Below are positions 23,353 through 36,439 of a stretch of 64,000 bases of DNA, one piece after another (the first letter of the stretch is position 1; the number at the start of each line of letters is the position of its first letter). The stretch is from Bos javanicus. Lineage: Eukaryota; Chordata; Mammalia; Artiodactyla; Bovidae. The notes under the pieces are model-generated. The model was not told the origin of the DNA. It did no database searches and saw only the letters and a program-made list of their open reading frames with translations. The translations under genes and the position numbers were made by a program. The stretch is taken from assembly GCF_032452875.1 (NCBI RefSeq), contig NC_083869.1, positions 122,580,001 to 122,644,000 on the forward strand, written 5' to 3'.

Positions 23353-26007
23353 GTATGTACATGGGTTGCTGGGCTTCTAAACTACCAGGAATGTGTCCGT
23401 CCTTAATCCCAGCTCTTAATCCCAGAGTCCAGGGAGCCCAGGCCAAAGGGGCAGCTGGTCAGCCGGCCTCCTTAGAGGTGATTAAGGCATGGGCGGGGGC
23501 GGGGGCAGGGGACGCAGAGCTGTGTCTTCTGCCTGACCTCCAGGGATGCCACAGAGCTCAGAGCTTGGGCTCCATCTGAGACTTGGTTACATGGAATTTA
23601 CCAACCCTGGGGTGCAGACCTGCTGAGGAGGCCAGCCAGGGGTGTGGCTGGTGTGTCTCCAGGGAGAGTGACAGCTGTGTCAGACCAGGGAAGGCAGTCC
23701 CTTTATTTAACCACCTGCCTGCTGGGGTCTCAGTGGGAAGCCTTCTGGGCATTCTGACCTCTGGGAACCCTGTTTCTGGCTAGAGCGCTTCTGGACCAAG
23801 CAGGAAAATGAGGCCCAACTGGGAGATGCTGAATTTGGGGTCCTGAGTGGGGAGGAAGCTGGTCACTGAGACAAGGGTGGGATGGGGAGGAAGTGGGGGC
23901 TGGGCTGGGCCTCGAAGGTGTCTGCGCCTGGGGCATTCGGAGATGCACGAGGACACATTGGATTGTCACAGTATGGGGGGTGCTGCTGGTGGCATTTACT
24001 GGGTGGGGGTCAGGGCTGCTACAGGGCCGGGAGAACTGTCCCACCCCGGCGTCTGCAGTGCTCCTGTCGAGAACCGCTGTCAAGTCAGGCAGCCTGGGAG
24101 GGGTCAGTGTGGGCCACAGCTCAGAGTTGAGACTGTCCCCGGCGCGCTGTGGGAGGGAAGGCCATGCATACTGCCCAGGGCGCCATAGAGGGGCACTGAG
24201 GTTGTGCAGGCAGAGTCCTCCTAGCCTGGCCCGCTTGGATGTGTCCGTGTGGGTCTCTAAGGGGTGGCTGTGATAATGGCGGAAAGAGGGTGGTTCTGGT
24301 TTCAGACTCTGACCACTGCTCGTCAGCTGGGTGACCTTGGGCAGCTGTGGGGTGGTTTTGAGAATGTGGGTTTCCTTGGCTCAGAGTCCAGCCAGCATGT
24401 TGTTGCACCCAGAGCTGGCGGCCAGTAGCGGTCTTCGTGGGGGCCGTGGTCATGAGAGGCTTCTGTCACGGCAGAGGTGACAGCCACCTGGGGTTTGGGG
24501 AGCAAGCTGGTCCTGGGAACAGCCCTTTCCTGCGTGTCCATCTGTGAGCCTGACTTTTCCAGTCCAGTCCTTTCTCCCACAGGCTCTGTCTGCTCTGGCT
24601 CCAGGGCTGGACCATTTGGGCGCATTCATCTGGACGTCCCTGGGGTCTTGCTCTGGTGTGGGGCTGGTCGTGGTGGAGACCCCGCTGTGCGGAGGGGGAC
24701 CAAGTTGGTATGACTGGGGCTCTGATGGCAGACGCCCAGAACAGGACCTCTCAGCCTGCCTGCAGAGGGTTTGATGGGTCAGCTGACGGAGTTTTTGGCC
24801 TGGGAGTCATGTTTAAGTGAGAAGAGGAGGACGTGTCTCCCTCTTGAATTGTGGGGCTCATGAGGGCCGGGCACTCAGGGTCCCTAGAACCCTGTGGGTG
24901 TTTGGACTTCATTTGAACTCAGGAGGGGGGCAGAGCCTATGGCAGGGCCTGGGGATGGGTTGGCTGGACACCAGGGTGCCCTGGACTGGTAGGAAGCTGG
25001 TGAGGATGCTGGGGCTATGACAGGGGGATGCTGGGGTTTTCTCTGGTTCCCTCCACCCACAGCTGAGAGAGCTGGGGGGGGTCCCCATGGGGTTCCTGGT
25101 TCCCCCCACCCTCCGGGTTTGTTGTGGCCCCCTGCCCTGCAGCCTGAGCTCTGAGGGGGCCCTCCTCCCCTCTCAGTGACCAGACGGGGAATGGGGATGG
25201 CTAGGTGGTGAACCGGAGGCTGGGAACTCAGGCAGCGTGGGCTTCAAACTTGGATTCATCCTGGTTGGGGTTTGGGGGACGCCAAACACCTGTCAGAGGC
25301 CCTCTGTGCAGCGAATAGGGAGTGGAAACCAGCCTGGGGCTCGGCGGCTGCCAGCTGGGCTGGGGGGAGGCGGGTGCCTGGGAGCCGCGTGCAGGCAGGG
25401 CAGGACGGGGCATGGGGGTGGGCCCCGCGACCTGTCTGTCCTCCCACAGTCCTAGACAGACACACAGGGGCAGAGGCAGACGGACTCATCTTCAGACTCG
25501 TCGCCGCTGGGACCCTCCGTCCTCCTCACCCCTTCCCTGGCAGGGGCGTATCCTCAGGTCTCTTCCTGAGGGCAGCCAGGGGCCAACCACGTGCCCAGAG
25601 GGTCCAAGTGGGGACATCCCGGCACCACCGAAGGCTGGAGCTGGGGACACTGGGTCTAGCAATGCAGGTGGCAGCCAGCCTGCGTTAGGGCCGTCTGCCT
25701 CCTCTGGGTCACTCTTGGCTGAGCCTGCCCCTTCCAGTGGCCCCACCTGACAAAGTAGCCTTTGACAAGCGCAGGGGAGGCAGCTGCTGTGCTGGGGCTG
25801 TCCCACTTGTGGTCTGCAGAATCAGTGTTTGCCCTTCGGAGGTCGGGGCTGGGGAGGCTAACCTGGGGCTTAGTTAGGGTTTACTAAACAAGGTGAGGAG
25901 GTGATTCAGGATAAGGCTCACCTCCTCTGCCATCTAAGCATTTGAGTCGAGGCTCTGCTGTGTGACCCCGGGCAAGTATCTCACCCTCTCTGAATGGCCA
26001 TCATACA

Positions 26008-26690
26008 TTCATTCTTCTCTTTATTATGATTTATTATGATTTAACTCATATTCTGTACAATCCACCCATTGAAAACATATAATTAAAGGGGTTTTAGTGT
26101 ATATACAGTTTGCAACCACCCCCAATATCATTCATTTTTATTACCCCCTAAAAGAAGCCCTATACCTATTAACATCATTCCCTATTCCCCCCAGTCACCC
26201 AATGCTGAGCAATCACTAATCTACTTTCTGTCTCTGTGGATTTGCCTATCCTGGACATTTAATATTAGTGGAATCATATAGCATGTGGTCTTTTGTGACT
26301 GGCTTCTTTCTCTCAGCATATATTTTCAAGGTTCATCTATGTGGTAGCACGGATCAAGACCTCACTTCTTTTTTAATTGAATAATATGCCATTATTTGGA
26401 CACATCACTTTTTTTTCTTCTGTCAGTTGACAGATATTTGGGTTATTTTAGCTGTTACAAATAATGCTGATATTTTTAAAATGTGTGGACATATGTTTTC
26501 ACTTCCCTTGGATGTATGAACATATGCCCTAGGGGTCGAATTATTGGGCCATATGGTGGTAACTATGTTTAACCTTTTGAGGACCTGCCAGACAGTGCTC
26601 CAGAGTGACGGAACCATTTTCCATCGCCACCGTGGTACTTGAGGGTTCAAACTTCTCCACATCCTCACCACTACTTGTTATCTTCTGACT
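26008..26690 (-). mobile_element. Old L1 LINE 3' region (minus)
   Basis: The AT-rich block contains the reversed L1 landmarks aaggttcatctatgtgg, ttgaataatatgccatt, cgaattattgggccatatgg, ttttgaggacctgccag and tctccacatcctcacc. It is a diverged mammalian L1 tail in reverse orientation with no open frame. Confidence 0.8.
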
Positions 26691-26984
26691 TTCTGATCAC
26701 ATTATTCTTGCATCCATTCATGCCTCAGGTATTTATAGAACACCTGTATTTGACAAGTCAGGGTGCTCACTGCAAAATTGAGAAGAAAATTTATCCCTTG
26801 AGTTGTTTAGAAGATTTAACATCACCATAGCTGTAAAAACCTCCATGCGCTTAGTGACAGGAGGTCACGATTATCAAGGGGAGAAGCTGAGGGCGGTCAG
26901 GAATCACGGGGCCTCTGTGTGCAGAGGGAAAGAGAAAGAACTCTTTGTGCTCTGACCGCAGACTCTGTGTCAGAACCTTTGCTT

Positions 26985-27090
26985 CAGTCCTCATGACCTT
27001 CTGGGCTATCCTGTTGGCCCATTTGCAGATGGGAAAACCGAGGCTCCGGCCATGCACCTTGCCCCAAGGTCACCCAGCCGAGAGGTAGCT
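26985..27090 (+). repeat. MIR fragment
   Basis: The words ttgcagatgggaaaaccg and aaggtcacccagccgag are recognisable. Confidence 0.6.
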
Positions 27091-27114
27091 AGGCTTTAGC
27101 TGTCTGTTTGGATC

Positions 27115-27275
27115 ACTTCATTTAATCTTTCCAACCCTTTGAGATTGGTGCTATCACTCTGCTTATTTTGTAGAAGAGAATGAGGCTCAGAGAGGTGTAC
27201 TTTCTTGCCTAGGGTCACACACTGCTGAGGGCCAGTGCTGGGATTTGGATCCAGGCAGTCTAGCTTCAAAGCCCC
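27115..27275 (+). repeat. MIR SINE
   Basis: The markers acttcatttaatctttcc, gaggctcagagaggtg and gggatttggatccaggc lie just after another MIR in the same orientation. Confidence 0.75.
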
Positions 27276-28235
27276 TGCTTACTGTGAGATGAGGTCCCAC
27301 CTGTCTCCTAGGACCCAGGAGATGAGGGTGAGGGCTGGGGCGAATCTCACAGCGTGTCATCTTGGGCTGACAGTGGCCCTGGCAGCAAATGTGGCCCAGG
27401 CAGGCCTCCTCCTGTTTTTTTTCCTGACTCCTTGCTCTGTGCCTCAGTTTCTTGTCTAGGCAATGGTGTTGAGGGCCCCTGAGGTCCCCATGACTCATAT
27501 GGAGCCTAGCTTGTTCTATCCCATGGAGCCGCTCAGAAGCCAGGGAATCATCCTGGGCTGGGGGTAGGGAGTTGCATCTCCACCGTGTGTGAGTTTGTGC
27601 TGGTTCTAAATACCCTGGCAAATGGAAGGGTGAGGGAGACCACAGCCAGACTCCTCAGGAGGCTGCACACTCACTCCCGGATGGGCACATTTCGTGTGTG
27701 TGTGGTGTGTGCCTAGTGTATGCCTGGGGTGGCTCTGAGGGGGATGGCAGAGCGATACGGTGTCCCAGCACAGCTGGAAGCACTGGCAGGGTCTGTCTGG
27801 TTTTCTGGAGTCCCAGAGGATCCCCAGGGCTGGCCAAGTCCCTGCGACCTCCGCCTCTGGCTTCAGGTGGCCCTTAAGACAGGGCAGAAGCACCCTGTGC
27901 CCTGTGGGCTTGCGTTTCTTGAGGTCTCATTCTGTGGGGTGAGGACCAGACACACTGCACTGGGGTCTCTCTCTGCTTTCCCAGTCCCTCCCCTACTACA
28001 AGCTCCCCATCCCACCTGCCTTGCTCCCCTCAACTCCATCCTGACTTTGCCAGCTGAGTTCTCTGTCACTTCCAGCAGGTTGACTGGCTTGAGTCTATGG
28101 AGTAAGGAGGCCCATTCTGCCTGGTCCCGTCCGTAAGGGGCCTGGCGCTTAGTGGGTGCTCAGTAAATGCTCCAGCCCTCCCAGCCCACGCCTGGTTGTA
28201 AGGGGACCAGAACTGCAGGCTCCACTGGGAACCTG

Positions 28236-28290
28236 CTCTTCTGCATGTTTTGCATATAATTTGCATGTTCATTTTATGACAAACAGCTGG
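28236..28290. promoter_or_regulatory. Candidate POU/octamer element
   Basis: ATTTGCAT (28259-28266), the reverse complement of the octamer, follows two further TGCAT words (28242 and 28251) and precedes the E-box CAGCTG (28284). There is no recognisable repeat. Function is inferred. Confidence 0.3.
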
Positions 28291-29214
28291 GATCAGTTCT
28301 GTCTCTCTTCCCTCCTCCTAGATGAGTTGGAGCCCTGGTTGGCTTTTGGAGGGATCGGAGAGAACTTTGTCCATCCATCTGGTTTTATGGATGAGGAGAC
28401 GGAGGCCAGAGGAGAGGGCCCTGCTTATAGTAATTAGAGAAATGGGTGAAGCGGGTCTGTAGGGATGATCCCATTCACAGTATTCAGGGAATGACTATTG
28501 ATGGAGGCCGACTGTGTCCCAGCCACTGCCCCCAGGAGCTTTTCGAGGGGGAGTAGGCATTAGACAAGAAGGTCAATAATTAAACAAGCTAATTTCAGTC
28601 TGCGGTGGGCTATGGGGAGTAAGCCTGGTGTTGACAGAGTGATGATATGTGGGGAGGTTATGTGGATGGAGCTGGGGGTCAGGGAGGGCCACTCTGAGGA
28701 GGTGAGCTTTGAGCAGGAACACTGGGTCATGCCCCAATACTTACTAGTTGCCTGGTAACTGCTCAGCGTGTCACAGCTGGAGTCTTGGTACATTGGGTAT
28801 CATCATCCCATTTTGTGGGGGGGCAGACTGAGGCCCAGTGAGGTGATGGAACCTGACCAGGGCTCTCTGGAAGTCAGGATGGGTTTTTGTCAGTCAGTCT
28901 AGGAGATGTTTGCCAGGGCTGAGTCTGTTGGCAGGGTCAGTTGCAGAGCCTGGAGACTCAATCCCAGGGGCACCTGCTGGTGAGTCGTGGGGTGGTGGGT
29001 GGGATGCTCACCTGAGCTGGGTCGCCTGTCGTGGGAACAGGACTTACTTTCCATTTCTTCTCATTCCTAGTCTGTCTCTCTGTGTGCAGGGTGCTGGGCT
29101 GGATGTGGGGGGCGGTGTGTGGACTCTGAAGCTTTCCTGCATTGCCCCTGCTCCTCGCCCCCCACCTTGAGGAACTTCCTGGTGAGGGGTGGAGGCAGGT
29201 GTGCAGGTCCAGCT

Positions 29215-29380
29215 AATCCACGGTTCATATTTGGCCCTAGTTGCTGTGTGACTTTGGGCTAGTTGTTTCACTTCTCTGAAGTGTGGTTTGCCCATCTGTG
29301 AAATGGGGCTAATAATCCCTACTGGTAAGATGTTCGTGAAGAGAAATGAGGCCAGGTGTGTATATTAAGTGCGTGCACCC
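29215..29380 (-). repeat. MIR SINE (minus)
   Basis: The markers gctgtgtgactttgggc, cccatctgtgaaatggggc and taataatccctac are clear. Confidence 0.8.
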
Positions 29381-30504
29381 TCTGTGGGAGCTATAACTGT
29401 TGCTCATGGTCAGGGAAAAAAAAATCCCATTGTGTCCCTACTGGTGGCTTAACAGCCTCAGTCTCCTCATCTGTAGATGAGGACAGTAGAATCTGCTTCC
29501 CAGGGTGGCCTAGTGGGTTCCATGAGGTCTGGTAGAAGGGGCCCACTGGAGTGATGGGAGACGCTTGTGGCCCCTTGCCCCCGGAAATGACAACTCAGTG
29601 GAGGTAGATCCACAAGAAGGGACTTCCCACTTCAGAACAGGCAGGTGGTTGGCAGGAGGTGGCCTCGTAGGGGAGGCAGTATTTGAGCTGCCAGAGCTTG
29701 CTGAGCGTGTCCCTGTCCTGTGGCTCGCAGGAGCCCGGGTATCTATAATAGTACCTGGTACCCAGGAGATGCTTCATAAAACGTACTGCTTGTCCTGGCT
29801 GGCTGGTCTAGTAGTTGCTGGCTGGGCAGAGCTGTGGAAGAGTGTTCCAGGAAGCAGGAATAGCATGTGCAAGGCCTGGAGGGAATCCACAAAGGATTCA
29901 GTGTGGGAGGAGCATGCGGGCTGGGCAGCTGGGGGCCTCAGTGGGTGGTCCTGCTCTCAGACGCAAGCCTGGGGACAGGAATAATTGAGCAGGGTGAGTC
30001 AGGGTGGCTGAGAGGGTGACTAGAGGCTAGAGGGCGGGCGGCCTGATGGATGGAGCGGTGACAGGGGCGTCCCAGGCCTGGGTCGAGGAGGAGGCTGCTC
30101 TTCCCAGATTGTGCTGTCACCCTCTGTCCTGGTGTAGGTGACAACGGAGAGGGCCTGGGGCTGGCAGGGTGGGAACTAGGCTGTTGGAAGAAACCGGCGG
30201 GTGGCCTCTGGTCGAGATGTCTGATCTCCGATCGCTGTAAGCCAACCGTGGCTGCCTGCCGGTCAATGCCGGGGGAGGGAGCTGGGCCCTGCCAAGCCAG
30301 CCAGTCTGCAGTGAGACACAGCTCTGTAGGCATTGGGCCACCAGCCTGCCAGCTCCCTCGGAGGCTTTTGTGTTCATTTCCTTTCTGCTGGTTCCTCTGT
30401 TTGCTTGTAACTCATGACCAGCCCCAACAGGGGTCTCGGCAGAATGACTGGGGCCAAGGAGTTTCAGAGAACCAGGGAACGGCAGACAGGGGAACTCAGA
30501 GCAT

Positions 30505-31225
30505 GCTATTTCTAATAACAAAAGTACTCTGAATTTATTGTAGAAAATTTGGAAAATTCAAACAGATCCTGAGTGAGAAATGAAAAACTACTTATAATCC
30601 CACCACCCAGAGAGAGCCCCCTGGGAACCTTTAGTAGAATTCAGTGTTTAGAAATACACTTTGGTATTGAGTTCATTGCCAAATGAACTTTTGGTAATGT
30701 TCATTACCAGGATCAAGTTCTACATATTTTCCCTTTAACCTATTTTTTAAACTTAATGATGATCATAGTACTAAATAGCCAACATTTATCGAGTAATTCA
30801 TTAATGTGTGGGCACCCTAAGTCTGTTACAGTGAACCCCACGAGGTGGTTATTATCTTTGTGTGGGAAAACCAGGCTGACAGAGTTAAGTACCTGTCCAA
30901 GGTCACCCAGGTATTGAGAGACAGAACTGTTTGTATGATCCTATCAACAGTCATGCCGCATTGCCTCCTGACAACCAGAGTGTACATTTCCCCATGTCCT
31001 TGCATATTCTTTGAAATGAGTTAAAAAAAAAAACCTTTTGTTATGCATTTATGCCTTTTAACGACCTGATTGGACAGTGTGGATTTGTGAAAACACAGTT
31101 ATTGATAGCTGCATAATATTCCACGTCATGGTTGTTTCCTAAGTTCTTTAACTAGTCCCGTGATGTTGGGAAAGTAGGTTATTTCCTCACTTTCTCTCTT
31201 ATGAATAACACTGCCCTGGCTCTCT
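30505..31225. mobile_element. Old LINE remnant, with a MIR inside the interval
   Basis: The words ttataatcccaccaccc (near 30593), agctgcataatattccac (near 31109) and cttatgaataacactgcc belong to a diverged L1-like 3' region. The interval 30770-30950 instead reads as a MIR (aacatttatcgagtaattc, ccaaggtcacccagg). Edges and orientation are uncertain. Confidence 0.55.
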
Positions 31226-32364
31226 TTGACCCAAGGGCTGAATTCTTGGGCACCCAGAGTGTCCGAATCAGAAAGGCAGCTTAGAGCTCCAAGCCCTGGT
31301 TCATTTCCAAATGAGACTCGGAAATGGCAGAGACAGGGGTAGGGGGGTGGGGGGTGGGAGGTGGCTTGTCTGGGTCTGGGAGGCTGTGGTCACCTGCGCC
31401 AGAATGCTGCCCGCTCTCTGGTCCAGTGTAGATGAGGAATATTGCCACCGTGGGGAGGGGGTTCTGGGGAGGATGGTTGGGAGCGCAGGGGTGGGTAGTG
31501 GAGAAGGTGATGGAGCTGATGGAATGTGGCTGTGGCGTGGGGAGGCTCTGCTCTCAAGATGTCTCTTTGCAGAGCAGCTGGCTGAGAGGGGAGGGACCCA
31601 AAGGGCTGTTTTCCTACCCTCTAGGCTACCCTTGCGGGAGATTTGGGGGTGAGTGTTCGGAATAAAGGAGGTGGGGAGATGTGTGGGGGACCCGGCGTGT
31701 GTCTGGGCTGTGCTGGTTGTTTGTAGAGGGGCCTTCTCAGCCTTTGTGCCCCCTGCTCCTCCCCCAGGCCCCTCTGCTCCCTGGGACTTGGGGTCCGTGG
31801 CCCCTTCCCACCGACACAGCCTCTGTGCCCTGCACCCCTCCGGCAGCCAGTAAATGTGGCGGCTGCTGGGTCTCCAGCCAGAGCAGCTGTGGACGGTGGC
31901 GGGGTGGACACCGAGGCGTCCCCCTTCCCGGGTCTGGACTCTCCATTGTGTTACCCCCTTGGCTGTCCTGCCGCCCAGAGCCTGGCCCCGGCCCACATTC
32001 CTGTGGTGACGCTCCGGGTCTCCGGGCTGGAGCTGGTGAGCGTGAGGGGCATTGAGTTCTCACAGGACTGAGGGCCTTTTGGGGATGGGGGCGGTGGTGG
32101 TGGGGGGCTGGTGGGAATGGAGCCTCTGGGGATCTAGAGGGCTCTGTCAAGACCACCCTGCTTCCGGGAGCGGGTGTGAAGTCCCACTGTGTGTCACTGG
32201 ATGGATTGCCTCACCTCTCTGAATGCAGAGTCGTAGGCTAATTCCCCACCACCCTCTCTTATCCCCTCTCTGAGCCTCCGTGTCCGCCTCTGTAAGAAGG
32301 GAGAGTGAACTTAGTGATCAGTCAGGCCTGAAGGTGGGGTCAGGGTTGGGGGTGACGTACCACA

Positions 32365-32560
32365 GTAATAGTAAATGGTTAGTTACTAAGTGCCAGCTGT
32401 GTGCTGAGCAACAGGAGTGCTTTTGGTGTATTATGTTGCTTGATTCTCACAACAGCTCCATGAAAAACATATTATTTAACCAAACAGAGGCTCAGAGAGG
32501 TTGAGTAACTTGCCCAGGGTCTCCCAGCAAGTAAGCAGAGCTGGACTTGAACCCAAGTAC
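32365..32560 (+). repeat. MIR SINE
   Basis: The markers agtgccagctgtgtgctg, gattctcacaacagctcc, gaggctcagagaggttgag and ggacttgaacccaag are in order. Confidence 0.85.
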
Positions 32561-32984
32561 CCAAGAACCCAAAGCTGGGCCCCCAACCATTGCTCGCATG
32601 CCCTCTGGTCACAGGAGAGGGCAGCCCAAGTCTGGCTAATGTGGGGAAGGAAGCGCGCGCAGAATTAATTACACTTGATTTTATTCTTAGTTTTTGCAGC
32701 ATGATTGGCACTGTGCAGGGTGCTGGGCTCCTGGCCTCCTGCCAGCTGACCTAATTTGTGTGTCTGTTTCTGTAACTCGCCCTTCCTCCCCCCTGCCCCA
32801 GCATCTCCTTTTTTCTCTCTCTGTGCACTCCCCTGCTGTGTGCCTTTGGCAAGCCCACTTAGGCTCTCTGGGCAGGAATAGTCGCATCTGCAGCCTGGGT
32901 GTAACTGTCTTGATTCTACTCCCCTCAGGAGTTCAGTGAGGCTTACGTGAGACAAAATCTTCAGAATTCATAATGGAAATATTA

Positions 32985-33215
32985 ACATCCACCTAGCAAT
33001 AATCCCAGCTACATTTCTTTATTCAGCTCCCAGTGTTGGGTCCTGTCCTTAAGCCTATTACATGCATGATCTTCTTTGATCCTCACAGCACCCCTGCAGG
33101 TCACATACTGCAATTGTCATCCCCATTTTACAGATGGAAAAACTGAGGTGCCAAGAGATTCAGTGGCTTGCCTGATGTTCGATGGGTAGTGAGGGGAGGA
33201 GCTGATTCATTCTGG
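32985..33215 (+). repeat. MIR SINE
   Basis: The markers gatcctcacagcacccc and cccattttacagatgg, then aaactgaggtgcc, are in order. Confidence 0.75.
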
Positions 33216-34642
33216 TTTAACCTCTATGTTATCCTGTTTCTCTGGGCAGGCTTATGATGAGGTGGGGGGAGTAGGTAGAGGGGTGCTGGGCATGAGAGAT
33301 CCTAGACTTCTGGTCTCCAAGGAAGGCTTGGAAGGAGGCTGGGGACCAGAAGAAGGAGATGCCTTGCCTTTCTGCCTGAACACGTCCCCTCCTCCCAACC
33401 CCACTAGAGAGGGACGGTGGTGGAAGTTACCCACCCCAGTGGCTCTAAAACCCTATGGAGAGGATCAGGTAGGGGTGGAGAAGAGCCAGTGGCTGGCAGC
33501 TCACATCACTACTGGTCCCATCGGGGCAGGGAGCCTGAGTTACTTCTGTGGGTCAGGCTGTGGGTCAGCATAAAGTGAGATGGTGACGAGGGGCAAGTGA
33601 GGAGAAATGGCAGGGGGTGTGCCCATTGGGAAAGGCGCCGCATCTCACCTGGTGTTGTGTGCGTGCTTGTAGGTACCCTGGAGGGAAAGTGTGCGTGGTG
33701 TGTGCCTGGTGCGCGTGTTGTGGAGGGGAGTGGAGGCAGGTGTCAGGGGCCTGTAGCTGGTTCTCTGAGTGGGGGGCGTATGTGTGGTGCCGTGGGTGCC
33801 TTTTCAGGGACGCATGGGTGGAGCTTATGGGCAGTGGGTATTTGGGAGCATTTGGGGTGTTTGCCATGTGCCAGCATGTGTATGGTGTGGGCGGGTGGTA
33901 GTTCTGAGCTGAGGTTGTCCAGGGCTTGTGGGTCACAGGTTTAGGAACTCTAGAAGAGCAGCAGATTGGGGGCGACCTGGAAGGTTTGGAGGAAGGACCC
34001 ATTGGCTGAGGACCCATGGTCATGTCTCAGTTCTAACCCCCGGGCTCAGTGCCTGCCTCTGCGAAGTGGGTATAATGAAGTTGTGGGAGGTGGTGCTGGT
34101 TGAAGCCAGTGGCACAGGTTAGAGTGCTTCCAGCACCTGACCTGGGATGGGGCCTCCACAAGGGTGGGCACTGGTCTCTAGAGCCTCCTGAGGACCCTCA
34201 GTAGCTCCCCCAGCTAGCTTGGAGTTTCCCCCGCTGCTGGGGGAGCCCCTGGGTGGGTGTCTTGGCCCAGACAGGTAGTGGCAGGAAGCAGAAGATACAG
34301 CCCCACAGTGGGCTCTGTGTGTGGGGGGAGTGTGAAGATGCAAGCGTGAAAAAAAGGTTGTTTACAAGTCGTGAGGTTTGGTCAGAGTCCAAGGGGTCAC
34401 TGCCATGGGGAATATGAATAGCAGTGCTTGGTCATGGGAAGGGTCTGTGTGCGCCACCTGTGTGGTTGTGGGATCTTGCTGAGGTTGTGTGGGGTGTATT
34501 AGGTGAGGAGAGGGGTGCAACTGTGTGTCTGTGTGTGTGCAGCTGGAGGGCAGCAAATGGGTGAGCCCATGGTGGAACGTGCTAGGCTGTTGTCTGTGAG
34601 TTGTGGGTACACAGGTTGGGGTCGGTAAATGTGGATCACGAC

Positions 34643-34686
34643 TGTGTGTGTGTGTGTGTGTGTGTGTGTGCATGCATGCATGCATA
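34643..34686. repeat. TG microsatellite followed by CATG units
   Basis: Fourteen TG units (34643-34670) pass directly into CATGCATGCATGCATA, a compound alternating purine-pyrimidine tract. Confidence 0.95.
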
Positions 34687-34804
34687 CAGGCACTCTTGTT
34701 TGGGATATGTTTATCAGGCATGGGAGGGTGTGTGGTTTACCTGGAAGGGACACAGAAGGTTGGGGGAGGCTGGCATTTGACTTGGGTGCTCTTTTAAGGG
34801 AATT

Positions 34805-34860
34805 GGTACAGATTATTATGCTAATTATGCATGGAATTATGCAAATAGAGAGGTTGTTTG
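34805..34860. promoter_or_regulatory. Candidate enhancer with paired octamer motifs
   Basis: ATGCTAAT (34818-34825), TAATTATGCAT (34822-34832) and a perfect octamer ATGCAAAT (34839-34846) lie within 29 bases. The two octamer-like sites start 21 bases apart, about two helical turns. The island is AT-rich in a GC-rich intron and belongs to no repeat that I recognise. Confidence 0.35.
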
Positions 34861-35815
34861 GGGGTCAAAGGCTGTTTGTCATCACCCCCTCTGGTACTTG
34901 TGACTTCAGGCTTTCCCTGCTGTCTCCCGGGTTCTCTTCCCCAACCCCCCTCCTCTCTGCAGCCCTGGAAGCTTCAGCTGCTGCCAGCACCCCTATAGCA
35001 TTCCTTGGAGGGCCCTGTGAGCGCTGGCCCCCCAGGGAGGGGTACAGCTGGCACTTAGGCATGGGGGGTGTGCGGGCACGATGGAATCCTGCACCCCACC
35101 CCCACCGCACAGGTCTCAGGTGTCCCAGGGTTAAGTTTCCTGGGGTGAACTCAGGGGTGCCTGGTTGTTGGCCGGCACCCCCTCTACCTGATCCGGGGGC
35201 TGCTCATTATTTGGAAAGAATGTTCTCTTGGATGCAGATTTGGAAAATCACTGAGGTGGCCCCTTCCCCAGCTTTGTGTCTGATGAGCGTGAGGCTAAAT
35301 TAAGATGTGAGAGAATTCTCTCCCTCCACCTCCCACTGTTGCCTTCTCTCTCTTTCTCTTGCACACCCAGCCCTCCCTCCACTCCCTCCTCCCTGTCACC
35401 CCTGCCCCTCTGACCCCCGGCTTCCCTCTGTCCTTGCATCTCTGTCCCCATCCGGTCCCTCGCCCTCCCCCTCCCTGTCATTCTCTCTGTTCTTCCAGGA
35501 TCTCTCCCTCTCCTGCTGCCCCCGCCCTCCTCCCCGCCCCACCCCCCCGCATCTCTGTGGGGAGCTGGAGCTCCTGGTCCTTAGCGTGGAGGAGATGGTT
35601 GTCATGGTAACGGTTGTCATGTCGATGGCTACTGAGCTAGGGATGAATAGTATCTAGGTGAGAGCTACCTGAGTGGAGGCTGACAGGTTCACAAGAGGTT
35701 CCATACTTGTTTCTGAGCCTCAGAGCTGCACCGCGTGTGCCCCTATTTAGTGTCTGCACCCCCCCCATGTATGTGCCCGTTTGCACCCAAAGGCATGCCA
35801 ACACGCGGTGCCTCG

Positions 35816-35899
35816 CTCTGGCTGCCTCCCTCTGGCCGCCTCTCTCCGGCTGCCTCCCTCTGGCCGCCTCTCTCTGGCCGCCTCTCTCTGGCTGCCTTT
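35816..35899. repeat. Minisatellite, 6 x 14 bp
   Basis: Six contiguous 14-base units alternate between ctctggctgcctcc and ctctggccgcctct forms with few other changes. Confidence 0.95.
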
Positions 35900-36439
35900 A
35901 GGTGAGTGTGTCAGGGTGTCTCTGGGTATGTCATTTCAAGGCTCATGTGACTTTGCAAGGGTGGGGGGTTTGAATTTGTGCAAGCCTTTCTGGGAGCAGG
36001 TTGTTAGGGGCTGCTGTGTGGTGCTGGTCACTGTGGAATCATGAGGACTCCCTATTTTGGCCCCCAACCTTTACCCCAGTTTGGGGGTCCCCTGAGACTG
36101 CAGACTTCTTAGGTCCCTTCCTCCTAGCTAAAGGGCTTTCAACTTCCCTGAGTTGCTTGGAAGGATGTAGAGACAGTGAAGATGCTCTGCATGGGAGAAA
36201 CAGTCTGGGCCCCACCCCTGCTCAGGCCCCATCATGCTGCACGTCTCTGGCTTTAGGCTGCTGGCCTAAGAATGGAGCAGAAAATCTCCAAGGGACCTCA
36301 GCTAAGCTGGGGTCATAGAGGCTGGTGGTGGGGGACCACCTAGCCCCTTCCCTTTGGGTCCTGGGGATTTATTCCTCTGGTAAGTCGGAGCAGAGATGGC
36401 AACTCGGGAAGGTTGGATGGTAGCTGCTCTGAGCTCCTG

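Noticed and set aside
31301..31996. A 231-codon minus-strand frame in intron 1
   Set aside because: Low-complexity Ser/Pro/His composition and no recognisable domain; best explained by base composition.
35816..35899. Regularly spaced repeats that could suggest a CRISPR array
   Set aside because: The units are contiguous with no spacers and the DNA is mammalian; it is a minisatellite.
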